Shown piece after piece: positions 26,545 through 34,751 of a stretch of DNA of 64,000 nt. The stretch spans positions 495,055 to 559,054 of the forward strand of contig NZ_LELK01000004.1 in assembly GCF_001039475.1 (NCBI RefSeq), in the 5' to 3' direction. Both the position numbers and the translations under genes were made by a program. The stretch comes from Guptibacillus hwajinpoensis (GTDB lineage: Bacteria; Bacillota; Bacilli; Bacillales; Guptibacillaceae). Each line of letters begins with the position of its first letter. Position 1 is the stretch's first letter. The notes under the pieces are model-generated. The model made no database searches and was not told the origin of the DNA. It worked only from the letters and a program-made list of their open reading frames with translations.

Positions 26545-26553
26545 TGCTATAAT
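26545..26553 (+). promoter_or_regulatory. Extended -10 promoter element
   Basis: TGCTATAAT, a TGn-extended consensus -10, 57 bases upstream of the glycosyltransferase start; no clear -35. Confidence 0.5.
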
Positions 26554-26609
26554 TTGAAAGTGAGATAGTATGTTCAGAAGCGATAACTAACTGTACTGGA
26601 GAGATAAGT

Positions 26610-27368
26610 ATGTCATTAAAAGAAAAGAATATAGTAGTGGATATTGCGTTTAATAATTGGGCGTTAAATGATACAGAGAATCAACGCTGGACAAAAGAAT
26701 GGATTGAAAGAAGAATGGAAATCTTTATGTCTTTCACAGCGAAGAGCTTAGAAAACCAAACAAATCAGGATTTCACTGCACTTGTACAATATGATGATCA
26801 TACTGAACACCTTGTGAAGAAAGCGATGAGAAAGTATAAGCGACTTCCAAGCAATATAAAAATGATCCCTCACAGTGAATTGAAAATGCAGTTTGAAAAT
26901 CATGTTCGAGATGCTAAATTCGGATATTTTGTCCGTTTGGATTCTGACGACCTTTACCATGAGTCATTTATTCAGCAACTCCATGATTTCCAAGATAGTG
27001 AAAATATCAATGTGGTAATCAACCAAAAAGGATATGTCTATGATGCTATTCAAGATCGTCTTGCAACTGTTTCGTTTAAATCGCCGCCATTTTACACGTT
27101 AATTTATAAAACAGAAGACTTTCTAAATGGATTTAGATATGAAATGAAAGGTCATCGATCCATTATTGAGATGCCTCACCACATTCTAACTAACCGTAAT
27201 TATACGATTATTGTTCATGCGCAGAATACGTCGACTACTTTCAAAGAAAAATATGAAAAAGGTATGATACATGATACTTCTGAAAAAAATAGAGTGCTAA
27301 ATGAATTTCTTGGTGAGGGAAGAGACAGATTAAATGTACTTGGGAAATTGATGAATAAATTAACTTAA
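26610..27368 (+). CDS. Putative rhamnosyltransferase-like glycosyltransferase
   Basis: 252 aa. The layout NNWALN...RMEIFMSFTAKSLENQTNQDFTALVQYDD and the metal-binding RLDSDDLYHESFI (about 110-122) fit the Rhamno_transf (PF11316) branch of GT-A enzymes, which act on surface polysaccharides. No membrane segment. Start behind GGAGAG. Single gene between promoter and terminator. Confidence 0.75.
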   Translation: MSLKEKNIVVDIAFNNWALNDTENQRWTKEWIERRMEIFMSFTAKSLENQTNQDFTALVQYDDHTEHLVKKAMRKYKRLPSNIKMIPHSELKMQFENHVRDAKFGYFVRLDSDDLYHESFIQQLHDFQDSENINVVINQKGYVYDAIQDRLATVSFKSPPFYTLIYKTEDFLNGFRYEMKGHRSIIEMPHHILTNRNYTIIVHAQNTSTTFKEKYEKGMIHDTSEKNRVLNEFLGEGRDRLNVLGKLMNKLT

Positions 27369-27393
27369 TTGCTTTTTTATAGATACTTGTTTG

Positions 27394-27421
27394 CAAACAC
27401 CATAGTAATGGTGTTTTTTAT
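27394..27421 (+). terminator. Terminator after the glycosyltransferase gene
   Basis: AACACCAT / ATGGTGTT around AGTA with T6. Confidence 0.82.
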
Positions 27422-27590
27422 TTAGGATTTTTCATAGAACCCCATTTCAAAACTCCTGCCAAAAAAAGCCTTTATTTAAGATTACGGTCCATTAGAAAAG
27501 TGATAAAATGAACGTCGGAAACGGATCGTTATGATTTCGTCAAATCTACTGGTTATAATAGAATGAGGTTTTGTTTTAAGGGGGAAAAGC

Positions 27591-27875
27591 ATGAAGCAGC
27601 ATGATAAAATGCCCGAAGATGATCCGAGGTATCGCGTGGCGAACCGGGAAGCTCTACTAGGTGTTGGACTTGTTATTATAAATTTTATACTGTGGTACGG
27701 ATTCGCCTACGGGATTGGGTCTAAGCCTGTTGAGGAATACAGTTATATTTGGGGACTGCCCGCATGGTTTTTCTATAGTTGCATTATTGGAACCGTGATC
27801 ATCATCTCACTCGTTATTCTAGCGGTCGTCTTCTTATTTAAAGAAGTGCCGTTCGATGAGGAGGGTGATGAATGA
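27591..27875 (+). CDS. yhdT: YhdT family membrane protein (DUF997)
   Basis: 94 aa with two membrane helices (about 24-44 and 58-82). The GLPAWFFYSCIIG motif is typical of YhdT, the small protein encoded next to panF in many bacteria. Its last codons overlap the panF start (ATGA), so it is co-translated and may assist the symporter. SD AAGGGGG. Confidence 0.85.
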   Translation: MKQHDKMPEDDPRYRVANREALLGVGLVIINFILWYGFAYGIGSKPVEEYSYIWGLPAWFFYSCIIGTVIIISLVILAVVFLFKEVPFDEEGDE

Positions 27876-29338
27876 ACTGGGAAGTTGTAATTCCACTCAT
27901 CCTTTTTCTTATTTCCATTTTTGTGATCGGCTTTTATGCATCAACTCATTTGAAATCCACATCGAACTTTCTGCAAGAATATTTTCTAGGGAGTCGTCAG
28001 CTTGGCGGATTCATTCTTGCGATGACGATGATTTCTACATATGGAAGTGCGAGTAGCTTCATCGGTGGTCCTGGCGTTGCTTATACGATGGGGCTTGGCT
28101 GGGTGCTGCTCTCGATGACGCAGCTTGCGACAGGGTATTTTGTCTTGTCCGTCCTTGGAAAAAAGTTTGCGATCATGGCTCGTAAAATTCGTGCTGTTAC
28201 GCTGATTGACTTTTTGAAGGCACGTTATGAAAGCAAAGCTGTTGTGATTTTATCAGCGCTTAGTATTATCATCTTTCTTTTCTCCGCAATGGCAGCACAG
28301 TGGATTGGTGGCGCGAGGCTGATTGAGTCGCTGACAGGGTTGTCGTATACAGGAGCGCTGTTTATATTTGCTGTTTCTGTCCTCGTCTACGTGATCATCG
28401 GAGGCTTCCGAGCGGTTGCGATCACCGATACGGTCCAGGGTGTGGTGATGTTAGTTGGAACGCTCGTGATTCTCATTGGAACCGTGATAGCGGGAGGCGG
28501 AGTAGGGAATATCGTTTCCACACTTGCTGCTGAGAATCCTGGGTTGATCTCACCATTTGGTGCCGATCAATCGCTAACACCGCTATATGTTTCCTCGTTC
28601 TGGATTCTAGTAGGTGTAGGAGTCGTCGGACTTCCTCAAGTTGCGGTTCGTGCAATGTCTTATAAAAGTTCAAAAGGCATGCACCGCGCGCTAATCATCG
28701 GAACGGTTGTTGTTGGTGTTATTATGCTTGGTATGCATCTAGCAGGGGTATTTGGACGGGCGGTGCTACCTGGAATTGAAGTTGGGGACACCGTCATGCC
28801 GAAGCTCGCGATGGAAGTTTTGCCGGCGTGGCTCGCGGGGATCGTGCTCGCAGCACCTATGGCTGCCATTATGTCGACAGTTGATTCTCTGTTATTGCTT
28901 GTGAGTTCAGCCGTTGTAAAGGACGTTTACTTGAATTACGTGAAACCTGATGCGAATGATCAAACGATCAAGCGGCTTAGCATCGGTGTTACAACAGTGC
29001 TCGGTGTACTTGTTTTTGCGATGGCCGTCAATCCACCAGAGCTATTGATCTGGTTGAACCTCTTTTCATTTGGAGGGTTAGAAGCTGCATTTATCTGGCC
29101 TGTTGTGATGGGGCTATATTGGAAGAGAGGCAACGCAAGCGGAGCGATGGCTTCGATTCTAGTTGGGGTCGGAAGTTATATTGGGTTTAATACGTTTCTG
29201 CCGAATGCGTTCGGGATGCATACGGTCGTATTGCCGGTCGCTCTTTCGTTCGTTAGTTACGTGATTGTTAGCTTGATGTTTTCGAGGAAGCATGCGGTGG
29301 TGCAGGAAGCCGTTATGATGAGGTTGTGGAAAGTTTGA
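27872..29338 (+). CDS. panF: Sodium/pantothenate symporter
   Basis: 488 aa sodium:solute symporter with about 13 membrane spans. FLGSRQLGGFILAMTMISTYGSASSFIGGPG and AAPMAAIMSTVDSLLLLVSSAVVKD are the SSS signatures and match PanF. Imports pantothenate for CoA synthesis. Directly coupled to yhdT, which supports the assignment. Confidence 0.9.
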   Translation: MNWEVVIPLILFLISIFVIGFYASTHLKSTSNFLQEYFLGSRQLGGFILAMTMISTYGSASSFIGGPGVAYTMGLGWVLLSMTQLATGYFVLSVLGKKFAIMARKIRAVTLIDFLKARYESKAVVILSALSIIIFLFSAMAAQWIGGARLIESLTGLSYTGALFIFAVSVLVYVIIGGFRAVAITDTVQGVVMLVGTLVILIGTVIAGGGVGNIVSTLAAENPGLISPFGADQSLTPLYVSSFWILVGVGVVGLPQVAVRAMSYKSSKGMHRALIIGTVVVGVIMLGMHLAGVFGRAVLPGIEVGDTVMPKLAMEVLPAWLAGIVLAAPMAAIMSTVDSLLLLVSSAVVKDVYLNYVKPDANDQTIKRLSIGVTTVLGVLVFAMAVNPPELLIWLNLFSFGGLEAAFIWPVVMGLYWKRGNASGAMASILVGVGSYIGFNTFLPNAFGMHTVVLPVALSFVSYVIVSLMFSRKHAVVQEAVMMRLWKV

Positions 29339-29343
29339 TAAAT

Positions 29344-29375
29344 CAAAAACCAGGTGGAAATCACCTGGTTTTTGT
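29344..29375 (+). terminator. Terminator after panF
   Basis: CAAAAACCAGGTG / CACCTGGTTTTTG around GAAAT. Confidence 0.88.
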
Positions 29376-29715
29376 TATTCTTCACTATTCAAGCAAGGTG
29401 CTTTTTAACTTAAGGAATATCAAGCATTCGACAGATTCCTCCAAAAACCGGGTGGTGACAGGCACCTGCGAACTACCTGCGAACTGGCGATCCTGCGTAC
29501 TTTCGAAGCACTTATGAAGATGACCAAAAGTACTCATTTTCTCTACACCAACATACAATTTCCGACCGAATTAGAGTGAATTAGCTCAATTTTTCATAGG
29601 TGAATAGTCTAGTTTTGAATAGTAGAGTAACTTGTATATTTAATTAATAATTTACTAAACATTCAATTAATGGAATAATAAGGATGGTAATTTAACTCTG
29701 AAGGAGGAATTGTGA
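29376..29715. other. Intergenic region with a reversed, half-degraded REP copy
   Basis: Beyond the REP remnant at 29448 there are two GCGAACT(A)CCTGCGAACTGG-type reiterations of the repeat edge and an AT-rich promoter-like stretch before the peptidase gene. No ORF with a ribosome site was found. Confidence 0.5.
29448..29471 (-). repeat. REP-like palindrome, copy 9, the only reversed copy
   Basis: CCGGGTGGTGACAGGCACC with the right arm altered to TGCG; the tag (TTCGACA, complement of TGTCGAA) lies to its left, so it is inverted relative to the other 15. Confidence 0.75.
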
Positions 29716-31089
29716 TTGTATAAGAAAACGCTTACAGTAGCTCTGGCAACTGGTCTGGTTCTAAGTCCAATGTCTTTCTCGGTTGATGCAGCTAAACCTG
29801 CTCCGAATGAACAGTCTGATCACGCATTTGATAACAAAGTGATCAAAAAAATCAATGCTGATAGCATGTATAACAACATCGCTTTACTATCTAAACAACC
29901 TCGAGCGGCGGGTACAGAAGGGGAGTATAAAGCGGTTCAGTACATAAAAAGTGAGTTTGAGAGCTATGGCTATGAGACTGAATTGCAGCCTTTTACTATT
30001 CAAGAGTGGGATGGGGGAACTTCAGCGATTTCTTTTAATGATGAAGAGCCCTCTTTCGATGTTAACTCCTTCGAAGGATCTATCAACGGAAGTGTGACAG
30101 GACCTCTCGTTTATGTTGGTCTTGCATCTGCAAGTGAAGTAGGTGATGAAGTAGAAGGAAAGATCGCTTTAATTGAACGTGGCTCTTATAGTTTTTATGA
30201 AAAGATTCAAAACGTCTATGATAAAGGTGCTATTGGTGTAATCATGTTTAACGGCGAAGGACGGTCTGGTAACTCGTTTGGATATGCTTATGAAGGTCAG
30301 GATATCCCGGCAGTAGCCATCACAAGGGAAGCTGGACTTAGTCTTGTGGAGCAGCTACAAAATGAAGACGTTCAAGCAAGTGTGAGCGTTACGAATGCTG
30401 GTGTGATTGATAAAACATCGTATAATGTGATTGCAAAGAAAGAACCTCACCCTAAAAAAGATAACGGTCAAATCGTCACAGTGGGCGCACATCACGATTC
30501 AGTTCCTAATGGACCAGGAGCAAACGACGATGCATCAGGTGTTGCAGCGACGCTTGAATTAGCGAGAATTATGGCCAAAACTCCTACAGATACTGAGCTT
30601 CGATTTGTTACGTTTGGAGCAGAAGAAAAAGGCTTAGTCGGATCTTATCATTATGCCGACACATTAACGGATGAAGAGATAGATAACATGGTCGCTCATT
30701 TTCAAATGGATATGGTAGGAAGTCGTGATGCAGGAGAATTAATCATGTTCACTCCTGACGGAAACAAAAATCTAGTAACTGATCTTGGTGCTTCAGCTGG
30801 AGCAAGGATTTCAGGCGCAGTTGATTATGGACAGCTTGGGCGAAGCGATCATGTTCCATTCTTTCTAAAAGGAATCCCATCCGCTTTGTTCATCCATGCT
30901 CCACTTGAACCTTGGTACCATTCTCCTGATGATACGATTGATAAAATAAGCAAAGAGAAACTTCAGAATGTAGCTGAAATCGTAGGAGCTGCTGTCTATC
31001 AGATTGCAAGGCCGGACACACCTGCTCTTGAGAACGCGCGAGTTGCGCCGTCTCCAGCAGACTACGATTTTGATGATCGTCCATTGTAA
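29716..31089 (+). CDS. Secreted M28 family aminopeptidase with PA domain
   Basis: 457 aa from TTG 29716 (AAGGAGG 8 bases upstream). Signal peptide about 1-26 (SVDAA). A PA domain lies at about 120-225 and interrupts the M28 peptidase. Zinc ligands and catalytic acid: HHDS, GANDDASG, FGAEEKGL, MDMVGS and the late His of WYHSPDDT. Should release N-terminal residues from extracellular peptides; B. subtilis YwaD-like architecture. Monocistronic. Confidence 0.9.
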   Translation: MYKKTLTVALATGLVLSPMSFSVDAAKPAPNEQSDHAFDNKVIKKINADSMYNNIALLSKQPRAAGTEGEYKAVQYIKSEFESYGYETELQPFTIQEWDGGTSAISFNDEEPSFDVNSFEGSINGSVTGPLVYVGLASASEVGDEVEGKIALIERGSYSFYEKIQNVYDKGAIGVIMFNGEGRSGNSFGYAYEGQDIPAVAITREAGLSLVEQLQNEDVQASVSVTNAGVIDKTSYNVIAKKEPHPKKDNGQIVTVGAHHDSVPNGPGANDDASGVAATLELARIMAKTPTDTELRFVTFGAEEKGLVGSYHYADTLTDEEIDNMVAHFQMDMVGSRDAGELIMFTPDGNKNLVTDLGASAGARISGAVDYGQLGRSDHVPFFLKGIPSALFIHAPLEPWYHSPDDTIDKISKEKLQNVAEIVGAAVYQIARPDTPALENARVAPSPADYDFDDRPL

Positions 31090-31093
31090 TGAA

Positions 31094-31140
31094 AAAGGCT
31101 TGAAGAGTTGGGCACATGCCAGCTCTTCAAGCCTTCTTTG
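31094..31140 (+). terminator. Terminator after the M28 peptidase gene
   Basis: AAGGCTTGAAGAGTTGG / CCAGCTCTTCAAGCCTT, about 17 bp stem, then CTTTG. Confidence 0.85.
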
Positions 31141-31213
31141 TGATATGAATTTCGTTACTTGTGTTTTGAGACCAACATAGGTAAATGGTCTGTCTAATTC
31201 AGCTGGAAGTCTG

Positions 31214-31222
31214 TGGTAAGAT
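31214..31222 (+). promoter_or_regulatory. Extended -10 of the toxin mRNA
   Basis: TGGTAAGAT fits a TGn-extended -10 about 70 bases upstream of the toxin ATG. -35 weak. Confidence 0.45.
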
Positions 31223-31241
31223 GGTAAGTATCAGCTGCAAT

Positions 31242-31285
31242 GCAGGGTGGGCGGCGGTACCCCGTTAATGAAAGGGGGTGCTGCC
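31242..31285 (+). promoter_or_regulatory. Toxin 5' leader: SD-sequestering hairpin and 5'-3' pairing element
   Basis: GGCGGC..CCCC (31250-31263) pairs with GGGG..GCTGCC (31274-31285), burying the SD AAAGGGGG. GCAGGGTGGG (31242-31251) is exactly complementary to CCCACCCTGC (31383-31392) in the 3' region, so the full transcript can fold end to end, as known for type I toxin mRNAs kept untranslated until processed. Confidence 0.7.
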
Positions 31286-31289
31286 TATA

Positions 31290-31382
31290 ATGATGAGCAC
31301 ATTTGAAGCGCTTGTTTTAATGATTAGCTTTGCTTCTCTCGTGGTCACGATTATTACGGTTTCTAGTAATAAAAAGAAGTAA
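31290..31382 (+). CDS. Type I toxin, putative holin-like (TxpA/Bsr-type) 30-aa peptide
   Basis: ATG ATG start behind AAAGGGGG. The peptide runs MMSTFEALVLMISFASLVVT plus IITVSSNKKK: one membrane helix (about 6-24) and a Lys-rich tail, the pattern of the Hol_Tox (PF16935) family of type I toxins. It would depolarise the membrane when free. A convergent antisense RNA overlaps its 3' end. The stop codon lies in the stem of the shared terminator. Confidence 0.85.
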   Translation: MMSTFEALVLMISFASLVVTIITVSSNKKK

Positions 31383-31430
31383 CCCACCCTGCCCCGGCCA
31401 AGGTTTAAGGTGAGTTACTTTTTCTTTTGC
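31377..31430. terminator. Bidirectional terminator shared by toxin and antitoxin RNAs
   Basis: AAGTAACCCACC / GGTGAGTTACTT around a 20-base loop; TTTTTCTTTT follows on the plus strand and CTTTTTATT on the minus strand. Confidence 0.82.
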
Positions 31431-31465
31431 CTTCTGAGCCGCCGCTCTTCATGCGGAGCAGCTGT

Positions 31466-31503
31466 ATGGACGCTGGTGCGAATGCACCGGCGTTCTTTTT
31501 TTA
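31466..31503 (+). terminator. Second plus-strand terminator of the toxin module
   Basis: GACGCTGGTGC / GCACCGGCGTT around GAAT with T7. It also forms the first stem-loop of the antisense RNA. Confidence 0.8.
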
Positions 31504-31522
31504 CTTTATGTGATCTAGTTTT

Positions 31523-31551
31523 ATTATATGCAATCAGGGTGCTTCTGACAA
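31523..31551 (-). promoter_or_regulatory. Sigma-A promoter of the antitoxin RNA
   Basis: Minus strand TTGTCA, 17-base spacer, TATAAT. Confidence 0.85.
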
Positions 31552-31580
31552 GGTGGGAAAACCGAGGTCCAGAGGATTCG

Positions 31581-31600
31581 CAGGTGACAGGCACCACCCG
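31581..31600 (+). repeat. REP-like palindrome, copy 10 (ACAGG loop)
   Basis: CAGGTGACAGGCACCACCCG then GTTTATCGGGTATTATGTCG. Confidence 0.85.
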
Positions 31601-31762
31601 GTTTATCGGGTATTATGTCGAACGAAAGTTAATGAGGTAAGAAAGGTACTGAGGCGAATAGACGAAATATATATCATAGTCACTAAATAGAGTGACGCTT
31701 TGACTAATGTGGAATAGATTCAACTTTGCTATAGTGATGAAAACAGTGAAAAGGGTGAGAAT

Positions 31763-33007
31763 GTGAGGATTAATCGGACTCGTTTACAGAAGCATCTTGA
31801 AAAACTGGCTGAAATCGGAAAGATCGGAGAGACGGGAGTTTGTCGACTAGCTCACTCGAAGGAGGACCGTGAAGCTGTTGAGGTTGTAAAAGGTTGGATG
31901 GAAGAAGCGGGGCTCACTACCAAGATCGATGGATTCGGTAATCTAATCGGAAGAATGAAGGGCACGGAGAAAGATAAGCCCATTCTCATGATCGGCTCTC
32001 ATATCGATTCGCAGCCCTATGGCGGTCGCTTTGATGGGACGGCTGGTGCGCTTGGTGCTATTGAAGTGGTACATACAATGAAAGATAATGCAGTAATACC
32101 AAAGCGGACGATCGAAGTGATCTGCTTTTCAGATGAAGAAGGTTCGCGCTTTAACAAAGGTGTTTTTGGTGTTCGAGCACTGGCTGGTTTACTTGAAGAA
32201 GGTGAACTTGAGAGGAAAGATAAGAACGGTGTAACAAGAAAAGAAGCGCTGAAAGAATTTGGTGTTGAGCCTGATCTATCCGAGAGCCCTGTTTATCAAA
32301 AAGGAGACATTGAAGCTTTCATAGAGCTTCACATTGAACAAGGTCCTGTTCTTGAGTCAAAGAATAAACCGGTCGGTATTGTGTCTGGTATCTCAGGACC
32401 GACCTGGCTAACGGTAACGCTAGAAGGATTCGCAGGGCATGCAGGATCTGTTCCAATGCATTTACGAAAAGATGCGATGGTTGGTGCGAGTGAGATCATA
32501 TCAAAATTTGATCGCCTCATTAAAGAAGAAGGCAAAGATACGACTGTTGGTACAGTCGGGAGCGTACAGGTTTTCCCGAATTCGCGAAACATCATTCCAG
32601 AAAAAGTAGAGTTTACAATTGACCTTCGTGACATTGATCTCGAACATCGAACAAAGCTTGAGGAAAAGCTTTATACGATAATTGAGGAAACAACTTCTTC
32701 ATACAATTTAACTCACACGATTAGTGAAGATACGAGGAGTGAACCGAGGTATTGTGCGGATTGGATTAAAAACATCATGAAAGCTGAAGACAAGGAGCTT
32801 GGCTTGGATTCGCCCGTTTTAATGAGTGGGCCTTTTCACGATGCGCTATTTATGTCGTATATCAGTGATTACGGGATGATTTTCGTTCGCTGTGAAAAGG
32901 GGATTAGCCATAATCCGCTTGAGTTTGCTGAGATGGATGATATTGAGAAAGGTGTTCAATTGCTTTATCAGACGGCGTTACGCATTGCCCAGGGTGAAAA
33001 GGAGTGA
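31763..33007 (+). CDS. M20 family N-carbamoyl-L-amino acid hydrolase / allantoate amidohydrolase
   Basis: 414 aa, usual length for the HyuC/AmaB/AllC group. Metal sites: GSHIDSQPYGGRFDGTAGALGA, CFSDEEGSRF, ELHIEQGPVLE and the C-terminal SGPFHDA; the dimerisation insert (about 215-325) carries GFAGHAGSVPMHLRKDA. Cleaves the carbamoyl group from N-carbamoyl amino acids or a ureido acid. No hydantoinase or allantoinase gene nearby, so the exact substrate is open. GTG start behind AAAGGG. Confidence 0.88.
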   Translation: MRINRTRLQKHLEKLAEIGKIGETGVCRLAHSKEDREAVEVVKGWMEEAGLTTKIDGFGNLIGRMKGTEKDKPILMIGSHIDSQPYGGRFDGTAGALGAIEVVHTMKDNAVIPKRTIEVICFSDEEGSRFNKGVFGVRALAGLLEEGELERKDKNGVTRKEALKEFGVEPDLSESPVYQKGDIEAFIELHIEQGPVLESKNKPVGIVSGISGPTWLTVTLEGFAGHAGSVPMHLRKDAMVGASEIISKFDRLIKEEGKDTTVGTVGSVQVFPNSRNIIPEKVEFTIDLRDIDLEHRTKLEEKLYTIIEETTSSYNLTHTISEDTRSEPRYCADWIKNIMKAEDKELGLDSPVLMSGPFHDALFMSYISDYGMIFVRCEKGISHNPLEFAEMDDIEKGVQLLYQTALRIAQGEKE

Positions 33008-33030
33008 TTGTAACTTTATTGAAATTGAAG

Positions 33031-33067
33031 AAAAGCTGATGCGCAATGATAAGCGTCTCAGCTTTTT
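33031..33067 (+). terminator. Terminator after the N-carbamoylase gene
   Basis: AAAAGCTGATGCGC / AGCGTCTCAGCTTTTT. Confidence 0.75.
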
Positions 33068-33086
33068 GATATGCAGTCCTTGGACA

Positions 33087-33518
33087 TTATTGCGTAGGGA
33101 GTTTTTCGTATCGAGTGATCCGCTGCTTAATCTCTTCTGGAATAGGTATTGCCTGACTAGATTCTGTATTGTAATTTACCTGCACTACCTCAGCTTCAAC
33201 AAGAATTTCTTCTCCTCGTGTAATCGTGTGCTGGAGCTGAAAGCTCGTGGTTCCTATTTTGAAAATCCTACAGTGTATATCCAGGAAATCATCTAGCTTA
33301 GCTGGCTTATTAAATTCGAGTGTGATTTTCTTAAGGACAGGATCAAAGGTGCGAGATTGGGCTAATGAGAGCATCTGATCATCAAGAATGGTTCGGAAAT
33401 ATTCAGTTGTTGCAATGTCGATGTAAGTAGAATAATGAGCATTAAAAACAATTTTTTGACCATCAATTTCAGAATAACGAACGCGAAGACGGTGGGAAAA
33501 ACGGTACTTCTGTAACAT
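33087..33518 (-). CDS. Acyl-CoA thioesterase (4HBT / YbgC-like hotdog fold)
   Basis: 143 aa hotdog protein. RVRYSEIDGQKIVFNAHYSTYID (about 12-34) matches the 4-hydroxybenzoyl-CoA thioesterase active-site region with Asp19; a C-terminal beta sheet follows. Hydrolyses acyl-CoA thioesters in the cytosol; chain preference unknown. Start behind GAGGTG. Monocistronic, convergent to the carbamoylase gene. Confidence 0.85.
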   Translation of the reverse strand: MLQKYRFSHRLRVRYSEIDGQKIVFNAHYSTYIDIATTEYFRTILDDQMLSLAQSRTFDPVLKKITLEFNKPAKLDDFLDIHCRIFKIGTTSFQLQHTITRGEEILVEAEVVQVNYNTESSQAIPIPEEIKQRITRYEKLPTQ

Positions 33519-33685
33519 GAAACACCTCGTTTTTCTTCATGTTAACACAATATTCAGTTTTATTGACGGAATGATAGTCGGTAATCCGAAATTTCCCGGG
33601 TAATGTCTAAAGTGAGAGAAGGAAATTCGAGAGATGAAGTGAAAGGTGTAGATACAGCGATTATTACTCAAGGAGTTGGAAAAAG

Positions 33686-34651
33686 TTGAAGCAAAAGGTC
33701 TATATCACAAGAAAATTGCCAGATGAAATTGTCGATAGGATGAGGGAGAAATATGAAGTCAGGATGTGGGAAGAAGAAGAAATCCCTGTACCGCGAGAGG
33801 TGTTAGAAAAGGAAATCGAGCAGGTTGATGGGCTACTCTGCTTGTTAACAGAGCAAATGGATCAACCTTTGCTCAAGTACGCTAATAACCTTAAAGTCGT
33901 TGCAAATATGGCTGTTGGTTATAACAATATTGATGTTGATGAGGCGAGAGCTAGAGGAGTAGTTGTTACGAATACACCTGGTGTTCTTACTGAAACAACG
34001 GCTGATTTAACGTTTGCGTTGCTGATGGCAACCGCTAGAAGAATTCCAGAAGCATCTGAGTATTTGCGGCATGGAAAATGGGAAACATGGTCACCGATGC
34101 AATTAACTGGCCAAGACATTCATGGAGCTACTCTAGGAATCATTGGATTAGGACGGATTGGCGAAGCCGTTGCGAGGAGAGCGAAAGGGTTCGATATGAA
34201 CGTGCTGTATCACAATCGGAGTCGACATCACGAAGCGGAGGAAGCGCAGGGTCTGCAGTATGTTGAGTTTGATGAGCTGTTGAAGGAGTCTGATTTTGTA
34301 TGTGTCTTAACGCCTCTAACAAAAGAAACGGAAAATATGATTGGGCGAGAACAGCTAGCAAAAATGAAGAAAACGGCTATTCTGGTTAATACCGCTAGAG
34401 GTGGAATTGTAAATGAGGACGCGCTTTACGATGCTCTTAAGAATAACGAGATTTGGGCAGCCGGATTGGATGTTTTTGCGAAGGAACCTGTTTCAGTAAA
34501 GCATCGACTATTAACGCTACCAAATCTTGTAACATTACCTCATATTGGGAGTGCTAGTATTCAAACAAGAATGAAGATGGCAGAGGTAGCTGCGATGAAT
34601 ATGATGTGCGTGTTGGATGGGGAAGAAGCACCTAATAAAATCCGCGAGTGA
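33686..34651 (+). CDS. D-2-hydroxyacid dehydrogenase (glyoxylate/hydroxypyruvate reductase type); stop codon lies in a REP repeat
   Basis: 321 aa. NAD(P)-binding GLGRIGEAVARRA (about 153-165), catalytic Arg in NTARGGIVNEDAL, Glu in FAKEP and His in LPHIGSAS. Closest to GyaR/GhrB-like glyoxylate or gluconate 2-dehydrogenases. TTG start 10 bases after AAGGAG. The TGA stop belongs to the repeat core GAGTGACAGGCACC; without the repeat the C-terminus would be different, and it ends in NKIRE. Cytosolic. Confidence 0.88.
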   Translation: MKQKVYITRKLPDEIVDRMREKYEVRMWEEEEIPVPREVLEKEIEQVDGLLCLLTEQMDQPLLKYANNLKVVANMAVGYNNIDVDEARARGVVVTNTPGVLTETTADLTFALLMATARRIPEASEYLRHGKWETWSPMQLTGQDIHGATLGIIGLGRIGEAVARRAKGFDMNVLYHNRSRHHEAEEAQGLQYVEFDELLKESDFVCVLTPLTKETENMIGREQLAKMKKTAILVNTARGGIVNEDALYDALKNNEIWAAGLDVFAKEPVSVKHRLLTLPNLVTLPHIGSASIQTRMKMAEVAAMNMMCVLDGEEAPNKIRE

Positions 34652-34664
34652 CAGGCACCACCCG
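34644..34664 (+). repeat. REP-like palindrome, copy 11 (ACAGG loop), overlapping a stop codon
   Basis: GCGAGTGACAGGCACCACCCG then GTTTGTGTCGAAC. TGA at 34649-34651 ends the dehydrogenase gene. Confidence 0.88.
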
Positions 34665-34701
34665 GTTTGTGTCGAACGGTGGAGTATAAAGAGAATATTA
34701 A

Positions 34702-34741
34702 AATAGGCAGAAGAAAAGGGTCACTTTTCCTTCTGCCTATT
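34702..34741 (-). terminator. Terminator of the wall-binding deacetylase gene
   Basis: AATAGGCAGAAG / CTTCTGCCTATT plus inner AAAAG/CTTTT; the minus-strand tail is T-rich. Confidence 0.8.
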
Positions 34742-34751
34742 GCACTTCAAT

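Larger units (their letters stand above)
31370..31516 (-). ncRNA. Antisense antitoxin RNA of the type I module
   Basis: Transcribed against the toxin 3' end from a near-consensus promoter at 31523-31551. Expected start near 31516; it ends at the minus-strand terminator AAGTAACTCACC / GGTGGGTTACTT followed by CTTTTTATT. It covers the toxin stop codon, the 5'-3' pairing element and both plus-strand terminators. RNA not observed; inferred from promoter, terminator and layout. Confidence 0.75.

Noticed and set aside
33007-33296. Plus-strand ORF running past the carbamoylase stop and across the thioesterase gene
   Set aside because: Overlaps the carbamoylase in another frame, crosses a terminator and is antisense to a clear hotdog thioesterase.
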